DNA of 64,000 nt. It comes from Streptomyces iakyrus (GTDB lineage: Bacteria; Actinomycetota; Actinomycetes; Streptomycetales; Streptomycetaceae). Shown here piece by piece: positions 35,543-44,748 of the stretch. Location of the stretch: assembly GCF_000717055.1 (NCBI RefSeq), contig NZ_JNXI01000003.1:1-64000 (forward strand), read 5' to 3'. The position numbers and the translations under genes were made by a program. The first letter of the stretch is position 1. Each line of letters opens with the position of its first letter. The notes below the pieces were generated by a model, which worked only from the letters and a program-made list of their open reading frames with translations, ran no database searches and was not told the DNA's origin.

Positions 35543-37987
35543 TCACGGCACGTCCGTAGCGGTCAACTGTTGTTCGGCCCAGATGGTCTTGCCACGAGGA
35601 GTGTGGCGGCTGCCCCAGCGTTCGGCGATCTGGGCGACCAGTAGCAGGCCGCGTCCGCCTTCGTCGAAAATGCGGGCCCGCCGCAGGTGCGGCGCGGTAC
35701 TGCTGCCGTCCGACACCTCACAGATGAGTGTCGAGCCGCGGATCAGCCGCAGCTCGATAGGGGTGCTGCCATACCGGATCGCGTTGGTGACCAGCTCGCT
35801 CACGATCAGTTCGGTGGCGAACACCGTCTCAGACAGGCCCCATGCCGCAACCTGCTCACCCGCCATCCTGCGGACTCGCGCAACAGCCGCAGGGTCCTGT
35901 GGCAGCTGCCAAGTACGGACCCTGTCGGCGTCGAGTCCCCGTGTGCGGGCCATCATGAGCACGATGTCGTCGGAGTGACGGCTGGTGAGCACGGTTCGCA
36001 GCACCCGGTCGCAGGTTTCCTCCAACGCGCCGCCGACCGGGCTGCTCAGTGCTTGGTGCATCAGTTCAAGCCCGACCTCAATGTCGCGGTCGGCGGCCTC
36101 GACAAGGCCGTCGGTGTAGAGAGCGAGCAGGCTGCCCTCGTCGACCTCCACCTCGGCTGCCTCGAACGGCAGGCCGCCAAGGCCAAGTGGGGGGCCGGCA
36201 GGAAGGTCGAGGAACCGTACATCGCCGTCCGGGGTGACCAGGGCGGGCGGCGGGTGCCCCGCGCGGGCCACGGTGCAGCGGCAGGACACCGGGTCGTATA
36301 CCGCGTACAGACAGGTGGCCCCCACTTCGCCCGAGGCCTCTGTCACCTTCCCTCGTGTTTCCGGGCCTTCCTCGCGGTCGAGCCTGATCACGAGGTCGTC
36401 AAGCTGGGTAAGCAGTTCGTCGGGGGTGAGGTCGACATCCGCGAGAGTCCGTACGGCGCCCCGCAGTCGTGCCATCGTTGCCGATGCGTGAAGGCCATGG
36501 CCCACCACGTCACCGACGACGAGGGCAACCCGAGCGCCGGACAGCGGAATCACATCGAACCAGTCTCCGCCGATGTCCGTGCCAGGACCGGACGGGAGGT
36601 AGCGGTAGGCAACCTCCACTGCGGGCAGCGTCGGCGGCCGTTCGGGCAGGAGGCTGCGCTGGAGTGCCAGGGCCGTCCGTCGCTCACGTGTGTAACGGCG
36701 GGCGTTGTCCACGCTCACCGCCGCCCTGGCGGCGATCTCCTCGGCGAGCACCAGGTCGTCGTCGTTGAAGGGTTCCGCCGTACGATGGCGGATGAACTGC
36801 GCCAGCCCCAAGGTCACTCCGCGGGCCCGCAGCGGGACCAACATCACCGAGTGGATCATGAACCTGGACACGGACTCGGTGCGAGCGGCGGAGGACTCCA
36901 CCCATTCCAGCATTCCCGGCTCTCCGGGTACGCGCCTTGTGCCCCGTCCGGCGATCAGGGTCCGCATCGGCTGGGTATCCACGGGGTAGACGACCCTGTC
37001 GCCTGTGGCGGCCGCCGATTCCGGGCAGCCCTGCAGCACGGACCGCTGCGCTGTGCGTCGCACGGTTGCCGACTCACTCCGCTTTACCGGCTCCGGCTCA
37101 TCGCCCGATGCAACCGACTCCAGCAGGTCCACGGTAACGAAGTCCGCGAACCCGTTCACCGCCACCTCTGCGAGTTCCTCGGCTGTGCGGGTCACGTCCA
37201 AGGTGCTTCCTATGCGGAGGCTGGCGTCACTGATCACTGCCAGTCGAGAACGGGCCCAGTACTGCTCGGTGGTGTCGAACACAGCTGTGGAGAGCCCTTG
37301 CACCGTGCCGTCCTGATCCTTCAACGGCCAGAGATACACGGACCAGGAATGTTCCCGTAGCTCTCCAGGAGATCGCCAGTGCTCCTCGTGAAACACCATC
37401 GTGCCGGTCCTCAAGACCTGTCGCTGGAGGCGGGCGTACTCGTCGAAAGGCGGGTGGGGCTCGATCTCCCCCAGGGTCAGGCCCCGCATCTCCCCCTCGG
37501 TCCTGCCCATCACCCGGGTCATGAACTCGTTGGCGGCCACAAGGCGGTTCTCGCGGTCGTAGACTGCCACCGGTACAGGCATCTGTGTGACAGCGAGGTC
37601 CCACAGGCCCACGGCGTCGGGGTGGATCCGACGGGCTGGGTGCGCAGGCGCTGTACCAGTCACCAGCCACATCTGTCTGCCGCCGGCGTCAATCAGAGGC
37701 GTTCCTTGCAGCCGCACCACGACACGGTCCCCGTTCTGGTGCCGAAGCGCTGTCTCGCCGGCCCACCGCACGCCGTCACGCAGCTGACGCCGTGGAGAGC
37801 CGGGGAGGTCAGCGGCAAGCAGTTTGGTGGCGGTCAGACCGACGATCTCGTCGGATCCGTATCCGAGCAGGCGCTGAGCCCCAGCACTCCACGCCATGAT
37901 CACTCCACGGGCATCGACCAGGACCTCGAAGTCCTCCAGCGGGCGGCCCTCGAATCCACCTCCGGAAGTCACGTCCCTGCTTTCCAT
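35543..37987 (-). CDS. PAS-GAF-SpoIIE phosphatase with HATPase domain, copy 2
   Basis: This 814-residue paralogue of the 23508-25919 protein shares its domain order: two PAS domains (MAWSAGAQRLLGYG, VAVYDRENRLVAANEFMTR), GAF, SpoIIE (IGGDWFDVIPLSGARVALVV, LYTDGLVEAADRD, DDIVLMMART) and C-terminal HATPase_c (ATELIVSELVTNAIRYGS). ATG 37987 is chosen because the sequence upstream loses coding character. The SD is weak. The pair may act on different anti-sigma-factor antagonists. Confidence 0.9.
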   Translation of the reverse strand: MESRDVTSGGGFEGRPLEDFEVLVDARGVIMAWSAGAQRLLGYGSDEIVGLTATKLLAADLPGSPRRQLRDGVRWAGETALRHQNGDRVVVRLQGTPLIDAGGRQMWLVTGTAPAHPARRIHPDAVGLWDLAVTQMPVPVAVYDRENRLVAANEFMTRVMGRTEGEMRGLTLGEIEPHPPFDEYARLQRQVLRTGTMVFHEEHWRSPGELREHSWSVYLWPLKDQDGTVQGLSTAVFDTTEQYWARSRLAVISDASLRIGSTLDVTRTAEELAEVAVNGFADFVTVDLLESVASGDEPEPVKRSESATVRRTAQRSVLQGCPESAAATGDRVVYPVDTQPMRTLIAGRGTRRVPGEPGMLEWVESSAARTESVSRFMIHSVMLVPLRARGVTLGLAQFIRHRTAEPFNDDDLVLAEEIAARAAVSVDNARRYTRERRTALALQRSLLPERPPTLPAVEVAYRYLPSGPGTDIGGDWFDVIPLSGARVALVVGDVVGHGLHASATMARLRGAVRTLADVDLTPDELLTQLDDLVIRLDREEGPETRGKVTEASGEVGATCLYAVYDPVSCRCTVARAGHPPPALVTPDGDVRFLDLPAGPPLGLGGLPFEAAEVEVDEGSLLALYTDGLVEAADRDIEVGLELMHQALSSPVGGALEETCDRVLRTVLTSRHSDDIVLMMARTRGLDADRVRTWQLPQDPAAVARVRRMAGEQVAAWGLSETVFATELIVSELVTNAIRYGSTPIELRLIRGSTLICEVSDGSSTAPHLRRARIFDEGGRGLLLVAQIAERWGSRHTPRGKTIWAEQQLTATDVP

Positions 37988-38354
37988 GGACCGACCCACT
38001 TTCGGCGTCGCCCCCTCCGAAGCATGGCGGTGAAGCAACGCCCGGGGGGGCTGGGTTCGGCGGAATCCGGGCGCTGTGTTCAGTGTTCCTCCGGACCGCC
38101 TGCGGCTCAAGCGAGCGGTATGCGGCAAGCTCCGAGCCGCACCATGAGGCGCCAGTCCTCCATGAATGATCGGCGGCTGGGCGTGTACATGGAGTCGACG
38201 AAACACGGCGAACCCACACCGATCACCGTACAAAGAGTCCAGCGCGCAAGCGAGAGAGTCATCGAGCGTGCGGCGGCTGGAGGACGCCGAGCGGGCCGCG
38301 CTACCCGGGGGACGCATCAGCGGTATAATCCACGTTTAGTCATATTTCCGGATC
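37988..38354. other. Spacer before the decayed arsR
   Basis: I see no supported gene. A TATAAT-like hexamer near 38322 is the only promoter-like feature and could serve the second fusion gene. Confidence 0.35.
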
Positions 38355-38475
38355 CTGTGGGACGCCCAATTTGTTCCGAGGTGCGTGACGGCGAGCACTG
38401 CCGGTTCTCGGACGCGGCGATCACGTTCCTGCGGCAGATCAATGGGCAAGGCGCTGCCTGCCGACCAAGGGGCAG
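38355..38475 (+). pseudogene. arsR relic, second copy
   Basis: The stretch SEVRDGEHCRFSDAAITFLR parallels SEIRDGKHRRYRLGPNRADA plus AIAFLR of the intact ArsR at 31919. About six codons are lost in the middle, and the whole DNA-binding half is missing upstream. Only the C-terminal third survives, in front of the second fusion gene, proving that the arsR-fusion pair was duplicated as a unit. Confidence 0.7.
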
Positions 38476-38654
38476 CATCGAACCGGTGAGACGGGCAATC
38501 CGATATGAAGAGCGGACAGGAGTCCACGGCACGCTCCCCCGCATGTCCTCCAGGCGGGCTCTCCGCTAGCGGGCACCCGCGGGACACCAGAACATGGCTT
38601 CTCGCGGAGCCCTCGAGGTGGCCCTCCTCGTCCCGGCCCCTTGAGGAGGGCCCC

Positions 38655-40142
38655 ATGCGCGAGACCGTCCTGATCAACGAGACGCACCTTTGTCTCCCCC
38701 CGCACGAAGCGTTCAGCATGTTCGGGCGGGCTGGGGGGTCCGGGTGGATGTATCCAGCCGGCGGGGTCGGCTGGATGTTCTCCGCACGATTCGAGAAAGC
38801 GGAGCCCGGTACGGCGGCCGGAATCGAGATTCCCCTGCCCTTCGCGGGCCCGGACGGTGAGACACGGGTTCGGGGCACCGCGCGCATAGTAGAGGTTCGA
38901 CCGTACTGGCGTCTCGTGCTGCAGCACGAGACGCCATGGACCGGACGGATCACCATCACGTTCACTGAAGCGCCCGGAGGAACGCGGGTCCGCGCAGTCA
39001 CCGAACTGGACGACAACGCCCTCGGGCGGACGACTGGAAGTCCGTGCCTCGCGGCGCCTGACACCGAGAACAGAGCCGACGAGATCCGTGTCGCCCTCCT
39101 CACCAGCCTGTCCGGGAGCGCTGGCCTCTTTGGCCGGACCGCCGCAAACTGCGCGGCATTGGCGGCCTATGAGGTCAACGCTCAAGGCGGCATCCGCGGC
39201 CGACCGGTGCGCGTCGAGGTGATCGACGACCGTACCGACCCCGCCACCGGGCTGACCCGGCTGCGGGACCTCGACCGACGGCGCAGCCTGGCGGCCGTGG
39301 TGGGGGTGCACAGCTCCGCGACCTTCACCGCGGTGAGCCCCTATGCGCAGGAATCGGGCCTCCCGTATCTCTACACCCCCGCGAACGAGGGCTGCCGGGT
39401 ACAGCGCGGAACCCTGTTCCGGCTTGGGGAATCGGTGGGAGACCAACTGGCGGAGGCGATCCCGGCACTCATGCGCGAAAGCGGCGGCCGCACTTGGTAC
39501 CTGATCGGCAACAACTACTCCTGGCCCCAGACGGTCTGCGCGCAGGGCCGCCGTATCGCGGAACAACATCGCGGGCATGTCGTCGGCGAGCGACTCGTCC
39601 AGCTCGGCGATTCGATGTTCGACGACGTGCTCGAGGACATCGACGCGTCTGGCGCCGACCTGGTGCTCTCCAGCATGGTGGGGTGGAGTTTGATCGACTT
39701 CGAGCGGCGCTTCCACGCCGCGGGGCTGCGCGGCCGCCTGCGCACCCTCGCACCCCTGCTCGAGGAGAGCACACGTGAGCATCTGGGCGCGGCGGGCAAC
39801 GGGATATGGTCCTGCCTGCCGTACTTTTCCGCTCTCAACACGGCAGAGAACACCGACTTCCTGCAGCGCTACCGAGCCGCGTTCGGGGCCTGCGCGCCGA
39901 CCCCGTCAGCCGTGACCGAATCGGCCTACGAGGGCCTGCACCTGTTCGCCCAGGCGGCCAGGCAGGCCGGATCACCACAGGGCCCCGAAGTTGCTCGCGC
40001 CCTGCGCCGTCTCACGCTGACAGGGCCGCGCGGCAGGATTTCGGTGGGAGCCGACGGCCGACTGAGGCAGAGCATGTACCTGGCCGAGGCCACTGCCACT
40101 GGGTTTGTCGTCCGCGCACAGATGCCGTCCACTGCGCCCTAG
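38655..40142 (+). CDS. SRPBCC-AmiC-like fusion, cytosolic ligand sensor, copy 2
   Basis: This 495-residue paralogue of the 32340 protein has the same SRPBCC and AmiC-like halves (INETHLCLPPHEAFSMFGRA; LTSLSGSAGLFGRTAANC; WYLIGNNYSWPQTVC). Near residue 30 it carries a short in-frame duplication (SGWMYPAGGVGWMFSARFE) not present in copy 1. The SD is GAGGAGGG before ATG 38655. The frame is fully open and conserved, so it is probably still used although its ArsR partner has decayed. Confidence 0.87.
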   Translation: MRETVLINETHLCLPPHEAFSMFGRAGGSGWMYPAGGVGWMFSARFEKAEPGTAAGIEIPLPFAGPDGETRVRGTARIVEVRPYWRLVLQHETPWTGRITITFTEAPGGTRVRAVTELDDNALGRTTGSPCLAAPDTENRADEIRVALLTSLSGSAGLFGRTAANCAALAAYEVNAQGGIRGRPVRVEVIDDRTDPATGLTRLRDLDRRRSLAAVVGVHSSATFTAVSPYAQESGLPYLYTPANEGCRVQRGTLFRLGESVGDQLAEAIPALMRESGGRTWYLIGNNYSWPQTVCAQGRRIAEQHRGHVVGERLVQLGDSMFDDVLEDIDASGADLVLSSMVGWSLIDFERRFHAAGLRGRLRTLAPLLEESTREHLGAAGNGIWSCLPYFSALNTAENTDFLQRYRAAFGACAPTPSAVTESAYEGLHLFAQAARQAGSPQGPEVARALRRLTLTGPRGRISVGADGRLRQSMYLAEATATGFVVRAQMPSTAP

Positions 40143-40199
40143 AACGGATAGGAGGACCACCCGGACCATCCATCCGGTCGCCACCTGGGCGCATCGGCG

Positions 40200-40373
40200 A
40201 CCGGATCGCCTATCGCGCCGAAGATCACCTCGTCCACGGCATCAGCCGAGATCACCGAGCGCCGTTCCGCCTCACCGACGGCGAGGGCAGCCAGGTCGTC
40301 GGGGCGTACCGAAGCCGGTGCGCCCCTGTGACGGCCCTGCGGGGTGCCCCGTCGATCAGCTGGACCTCGGCAT
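40200..40373 (-). pseudogene. paaJ: paaJ (thiolase) 5' relic
   Basis: Read from ATG 40373 with several frame changes, the sequence parallels the start of PaaJ: VQLIDGA, RPDDLAALAVGEA and DAVDEVIFGA, compared with VFLIDGA, RPDDLAALVVGEA and EAVDEVVLGA at 15700-15888. The start codon overlaps the end of paaN2 just as paaJ overlaps paaN1. The rest of the gene is gone. Confidence 0.8.
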
Positions 40374-42071
40374 CAGACCGCTGCTCTCCTCCTCAGGGGC
40401 GTGGCGGCGTGACTGGACTACCGAGAAGCGGCCGGTGACAAAGGCCGGATCGGTGAGGGCGGCGTTGGCGGCGGGGTTGGCCGCAGTGCCGTGGAAGTCG
40501 CTGAACGCGGCGGACTGGTTGACGAAGACGGCGCCGGTCAGGTTCTCCGACAGGTGCACGCCCGCGTCCAGAGCGGTCTCGCGAGCCGACTCCAGCACGT
40601 CGTCGCCGGTGGTGTAAACGGAGGCGGTCAGCGCGCCGTACCGCCGGACGGTTTCGTGCAGGAGCCGCAGGCCGTGGGCGGTGGAGTCCGTGCCGATGAC
40701 GAACGAGACTGGTCCGAACCACTCGCTGGTGTACAGCTTCTCGTCGGCCCGGGCGTCGATCCGGGCCACCAGCGGGGTGCGGACGACCGCGTCGGGGTGC
40801 TCGGGGTGCGTCAGCTCCCGGGAAGGGTGCGCGATACGGCCGGTGAGGACCGTCGCCGCTTCCTCCAGCCGGTTCAGGACGCCCTCGTTCACGATCGCGC
40901 CCAGGGTGCCGGCAGCACGCGCGGGGTCACCGAGCAGCTTGTCCAGCGCCGTACCCAGGTCGGTGGCGAACTCGTCGGCCGTGCGCAGCCCCTGGTCGGT
41001 GGTGAAGCCCTCGCGTGGGACCAGGATGTTCTGCGGGGTAGTGCACATCTGGCCGCTGTAGAGGGCGAGCGAGAAGGCCAGGTTGCGCAGCAGTCCCGCG
41101 TAGTCGTCGGTGGAGTCGACGAGGACGGTGTTCAGTCCGGCCTTCTCGGTGTGCACGGCGGCCTGCCGGGCGTTGGTCTCCAGCCAGTCGCCGAACTCGC
41201 TGGATCCGGTGAAGTCCACGATGCGCACATCGGGGTGTGTGGCCAGGGTGGTGGCGGTTCGCTCGCCGGGGCGCTGGGCGGCGAGCAGCACCACGTCCGG
41301 GTCGAATCCGGCCTCCGCCAGGACCTCACGGGCGATGCGCACCGTGATGGCCAGCGGCAGCACGGCCCGCCGATGCGGCTTGACGATCACCGGGTTGCCG
41401 GTGACCAGGCTCGCGAACAAACCCGGGTAGCCGTTCCAGGTGGGGAAGGTGTTGCAGGCGATCAGCACGGCGACGCCGCGTCCGACGGGGGTGAAGGTCT
41501 TGTCCATGGCAAGCGGGCCGCCCCTGCGCTGCGGCTTGCTCCAGCGGGCGGTGGCCGGGTGGCGCTTCTGCTCGTACCAGGCGTACGCCACCGCTTCGAG
41601 CCCGCGGTCCTGGGCGTGCGGGCCGCCGGCCTGGAACGCCATGACGAACGGCTGGCCGGTGGTGTGCTGGACGGCGTGCGCGATCTCGAAGCTGGCCGCA
41701 TTCAGCCGGGCCAGGATCTCGGCCGCGACTCCGGCCCGGGTGTCGGGGCTCGCGGCGCGCCACTGCGCGGCGGCGGCCTTGGCCGTGGCGACGGCCGTGT
41801 CGGGGGCGAGGTAGGGGTAGCTGACGTCGAGCGGAAAGCCGTAAGGCGAGAACTCGGCGGCGGGGACGGTACCGGCGGTGGGGTGTCCTTCGAGGGGGAA
41901 GGGGTTGCCGAGGAGGGCGTGGAAGGCGGCCTCGCCCTGCTGGGGCGCCTCGGCTCCGTAGACGGAGGTGCTGGGTGTCTCCGGGTACGGCGTCCAGTAG
42001 CCACGGGCGGCGGCGTGCTCCACGGCCTGCTGGAGCAGGTCCGCGTGGCGGGCGTAGAAGTCGGGGGACAT
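40356..42071 (-). CDS. paaN: PaaN aldehyde dehydrogenase, copy 2
   Basis: This 571-residue ALDH-fold protein is very similar to PaaN1 over its whole length, with VIVKPHRRAVLP, FPTWNGYPG and the catalytic Cys in YSGQMCTTPQN all kept. The SD GGAG precedes ATG 42071. A PaaR-like site lies 12 bp upstream. The following paaJ has decayed, so this copy now stands alone. It may back up PaaN1 or serve a related ring-cleavage step. Confidence 0.92.
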   Translation of the reverse strand: MSPDFYARHADLLQQAVEHAAARGYWTPYPETPSTSVYGAEAPQQGEAAFHALLGNPFPLEGHPTAGTVPAAEFSPYGFPLDVSYPYLAPDTAVATAKAAAAQWRAASPDTRAGVAAEILARLNAASFEIAHAVQHTTGQPFVMAFQAGGPHAQDRGLEAVAYAWYEQKRHPATARWSKPQRRGGPLAMDKTFTPVGRGVAVLIACNTFPTWNGYPGLFASLVTGNPVIVKPHRRAVLPLAITVRIAREVLAEAGFDPDVVLLAAQRPGERTATTLATHPDVRIVDFTGSSEFGDWLETNARQAAVHTEKAGLNTVLVDSTDDYAGLLRNLAFSLALYSGQMCTTPQNILVPREGFTTDQGLRTADEFATDLGTALDKLLGDPARAAGTLGAIVNEGVLNRLEEAATVLTGRIAHPSRELTHPEHPDAVVRTPLVARIDARADEKLYTSEWFGPVSFVIGTDSTAHGLRLLHETVRRYGALTASVYTTGDDVLESARETALDAGVHLSENLTGAVFVNQSAAFSDFHGTAANPAANAALTDPAFVTGRFSVVQSRRHAPEEESSGLMPRSS

Positions 42072-42082
42072 CGGGAACTCCT

Positions 42083-42096
42083 GCCGAACTTTCGGT
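42083..42096. promoter_or_regulatory. PaaR-like operator before paaN copy 2
   Basis: GCCGAACTTTCGGT (reverse ACCGAAAGTTCGGC) differs from the paaN1/paaI operator ACCGAATGTTCGGT at two positions and lies 12 bp before the start codon of paaN2. This implies the operator was duplicated with the gene. Confidence 0.55.
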
Positions 42097-42202
42097 AGAT
42101 CGGTGGACGCGGGCCGCCTAGGGGCGGATGCGCGGAAGGGCTGGGGTCAGGGGCTGAGGAGCGAGGGGCCGGGCTGAGGGCCTGACGGGTGGGGTCGGCG
42201 GA

Positions 42203-43711
42203 TCAGACGTCCGCGAGCAGGATCGCCGGGCGTTCCACGCAGTCGGCCACGAAGCGCAGGAAGCCACCGGCCACTCCGCCGTCGCAGACCCTGTGGTCGA
42301 AGCTGAAGGAGAGCTGTGTGACCTTGCGGACCGTCAACTGGCCGTCAACGACCCATGGTTTGTCGACGAGGCGGCCCACGCCGAGGAGAGCGGCCTCCGG
42401 GTGGTTGATGATCGGCGTGGATCCGTCGACGCCGAACACCCCGTAGTTGTTGAGGGTGAAGGTGCCTCCGGTCAGCGCGTGCGGCGGCAGGTTCCCGCCG
42501 CGCGCGAGCTCGGTCAACCGGGCGAGTTCGGCGGCCAGTCGGACGGTCGTCATGAGGTGGGCGTCGCGGACGACCGGGACGACCAGCCCGCGTTCGGTCT
42601 GGGCGGCGAAGCCCAGGTGCACCTCGTCGTAGCGGAGGATCTCCCGGCGCTCGGTGTCGACCGTGGAATTCAGCTCGGGGAAGCGGCGCAGTCCGGCGAC
42701 ACAGATGCGGGCGAACAGCGCCAGCAGGCCGATGCGGGTGCCGGTTCCGGCGGACTCCAGCGCCTTCTTGGTCTCGAGCAGCCCGGTCGCGTCCACGTCG
42801 ACCCAGGTGGTGGCGTCGGGGATCTCGGTCCGGCTGCGGGAGAGCTTGTCGGCGACGGCGCGGCGGACTCCGCGCAGGGGGATGCGCTCGGGGCCGACGG
42901 CCGTGGCCGGCTCCTGCGGGGCGGGGGCCGCGGCCTTGTGAGCCGGGCTCGTGCTCGCGGTCTGCCCGGCCCGGGCGATGGCCTGCTCGACGTCCCTTCT
43001 GAGGACGAGTCCCGCCGGGCCGGACGGTGACACACCGGCGAGGTCGACGCCGTGGTCCCGAGCCATCCTCCGTACGAGGGGCGAGATCACCCGGGGGGCG
43101 TGCGATGCGGTGGCGGCCGAGGTGTCGGGTGCGGCGTGCGAGGCGGATACGGCGCCGCCCGCCGGTGCGGCACTGTCGACCGCGCCGGATCGCGGTACGG
43201 CACTGGCGCTCCCGGCGGCCCCGGCAGGCGCGGCGCCCGCGGACGGGTCCGCTGCCGCGGCGGCGCGCCGACGGCGGCGGCGCGAGGGCGTCGGGCCGTG
43301 GCCGGTGCCATAGCCGATCAGCACATTGCCGGATCCGGCCTGTTCCTCCTCCCGGTAGCGCTCGGCCGCCGCGTCGGCGGGCGCCACCGGCTCCGGTGCG
43401 CCACCCGCCTCCTCGGGCCGGGGCCCGCAGGCGGATCCGTCGGCCCCGGCGGGAGCACCCGCCCCCACGGTGATCAGCGGCTCCCCCACCGCCAGCGCCG
43501 TGCCCGCCTCCGCGTGCAGCCGGAGCACTGTGCCCGCGTACGGCACCGGCACCTCGACCGCGGCCTTGGCGGTCTCGACCTCGACCACGACCTGGTCGAC
43601 GGTCACGGTGTCGCCGACGGCGACCTTCCACTCGACGATCTCCGCCTCGGTCAGCCCTTCGCCGAGGTCGGGCAGCCGGAACAGCTGCTCCAGGCGCGTT
43701 GCCGTGGTCAT
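42203..43711 (-). CDS. bkdC: 2-oxoacid dehydrogenase E2 (dihydrolipoyl acyltransferase)
   Basis: This 502-residue protein has an N-terminal lipoyl domain with the lipoylated Lys in VEVETAKAAVEV, a long Ala/Pro linker, a peripheral-subunit-binding domain (ISPLVRRMARDHGVDLAGVS) and a C-terminal acyltransferase core with the catalytic LSFSFDHRVCDGGVAGGFL. The poly-Arg stretch RRRRRR in the linker is odd. It is last in the three-gene E1alpha-E1beta-E2 operon. It belongs to the branched-chain type; activity on phenylpyruvate is possible but unproven. Confidence 0.92.
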   Translation of the reverse strand: MTTATRLEQLFRLPDLGEGLTEAEIVEWKVAVGDTVTVDQVVVEVETAKAAVEVPVPYAGTVLRLHAEAGTALAVGEPLITVGAGAPAGADGSACGPRPEEAGGAPEPVAPADAAAERYREEEQAGSGNVLIGYGTGHGPTPSRRRRRRAAAAADPSAGAAPAGAAGSASAVPRSGAVDSAAPAGGAVSASHAAPDTSAATASHAPRVISPLVRRMARDHGVDLAGVSPSGPAGLVLRRDVEQAIARAGQTASTSPAHKAAAPAPQEPATAVGPERIPLRGVRRAVADKLSRSRTEIPDATTWVDVDATGLLETKKALESAGTGTRIGLLALFARICVAGLRRFPELNSTVDTERREILRYDEVHLGFAAQTERGLVVPVVRDAHLMTTVRLAAELARLTELARGGNLPPHALTGGTFTLNNYGVFGVDGSTPIINHPEAALLGVGRLVDKPWVVDGQLTVRKVTQLSFSFDHRVCDGGVAGGFLRFVADCVERPAILLADV

Positions 43712-44745
43712 GCGACCGCTCCCTTCAGTAGATGCCGGGTGTCCGGTTCGTCGCCGAACTGAAGACGGTCGACGGCGTCGAGAATCCGGTCGACGCCGGG
43801 CAGATGCGCGTGCTCCAGCTTCGGTGGCGGATAGGGGATGTCGAAGCCGGCCACGCGCAGGACGGGTGCGGCGAGCGAGTGGAAGCAGCGTTCCTGGACG
43901 CGCGCGGCGATCTCCGCCCCGACCCCGGCGAAGCCCTGGGCCTCCTGGACGACCAGACAGCGCCCGGTCCGCCGTACGGAAGCCGTCACCGTCTCGTCGT
44001 CGAAGGGGACGATCGTGCGCAGGTCGACGACCTCCAGCTCGATGCCCTCGGCCGCTGCGGCCTCGGCGGCGGCCAGGGCCACCGGAACCGACGGCCCGTA
44101 CGCGACGACCGTGGCGTCACGGCCCTCCCGCCGTACGGCGGCCCGCCCGAACGGCAGCGCGCCCCGGCGCTCCAGGTCGGTGTCCTCGCGTGACCAGTAG
44201 AGCTTCTTCGGCTCCAGGAAGACCACCGGGTCGGGGTCGGCGATGGCGTCCCTCAGCAGCCAGTACGCGTCCTCGGCAGTGGCCGGGGTGACGACCTTCA
44301 GGCCGGGTGTGTGCGCGTAGTACGCCTCGCTGGAGTCGCAGTGGTGCTCGACTCCGCCGATGCCGCCCGCGTACGGGACGCGGATCACCATCGGCAGCGT
44401 GAGCCGTCCCCGGGTCCGGTTGCGCAGCTTGGCGACGTGGGAGGCGATCTGCTCGAACGCCGGGTACGCGAAGGCGTCGAACTGCATCTCCACCACGGGC
44501 CGGAAGCCGCCCATCGCCATGCCGACGGCGAGTCCGACGATGCCGGCCTCGGCGAGCGGGGTGTCGAAGCACCTCTCCTCGCCGAAGTCGCGGGTCAGTC
44601 CGTCGGTGATGCGGAAGACGCCGCCGAGCGGGCCGACGTCCTCGCCGAAGACGAGCACGCGGTCGTCCTCGCGCAGTGCGTCGCGCAGTGCGGTGTTGAG
44701 CGCCTGCGCCATGGTGACCTTGGTGGCCTTGGTGGTCTCGGCCAT
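43708..44745 (-). CDS. bkdB: 2-oxoacid dehydrogenase E1 beta subunit
   Basis: This 345-residue transketolase-like subunit has EDVGPLGGVFRITDGL, DTPLAEAGIVGLAVGMAMGG, MVIRVPYAGGIGGVEHHCDS and a C-terminal domain (RCLVVQEAQGFAGVGAEIAA). It pairs with the alpha subunit to decarboxylate 2-oxoacids with TPP. Its ATG is 3 bp from the alpha stop, and its own stop overlaps the E2 ATG. Confidence 0.93.
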   Translation of the reverse strand: MAETTKATKVTMAQALNTALRDALREDDRVLVFGEDVGPLGGVFRITDGLTRDFGEERCFDTPLAEAGIVGLAVGMAMGGFRPVVEMQFDAFAYPAFEQIASHVAKLRNRTRGRLTLPMVIRVPYAGGIGGVEHHCDSSEAYYAHTPGLKVVTPATAEDAYWLLRDAIADPDPVVFLEPKKLYWSREDTDLERRGALPFGRAAVRREGRDATVVAYGPSVPVALAAAEAAAAEGIELEVVDLRTIVPFDDETVTASVRRTGRCLVVQEAQGFAGVGAEIAARVQERCFHSLAAPVLRVAGFDIPYPPPKLEHAHLPGVDRILDAVDRLQFGDEPDTRHLLKGAVA

Positions 44746-44748
44746 GGG

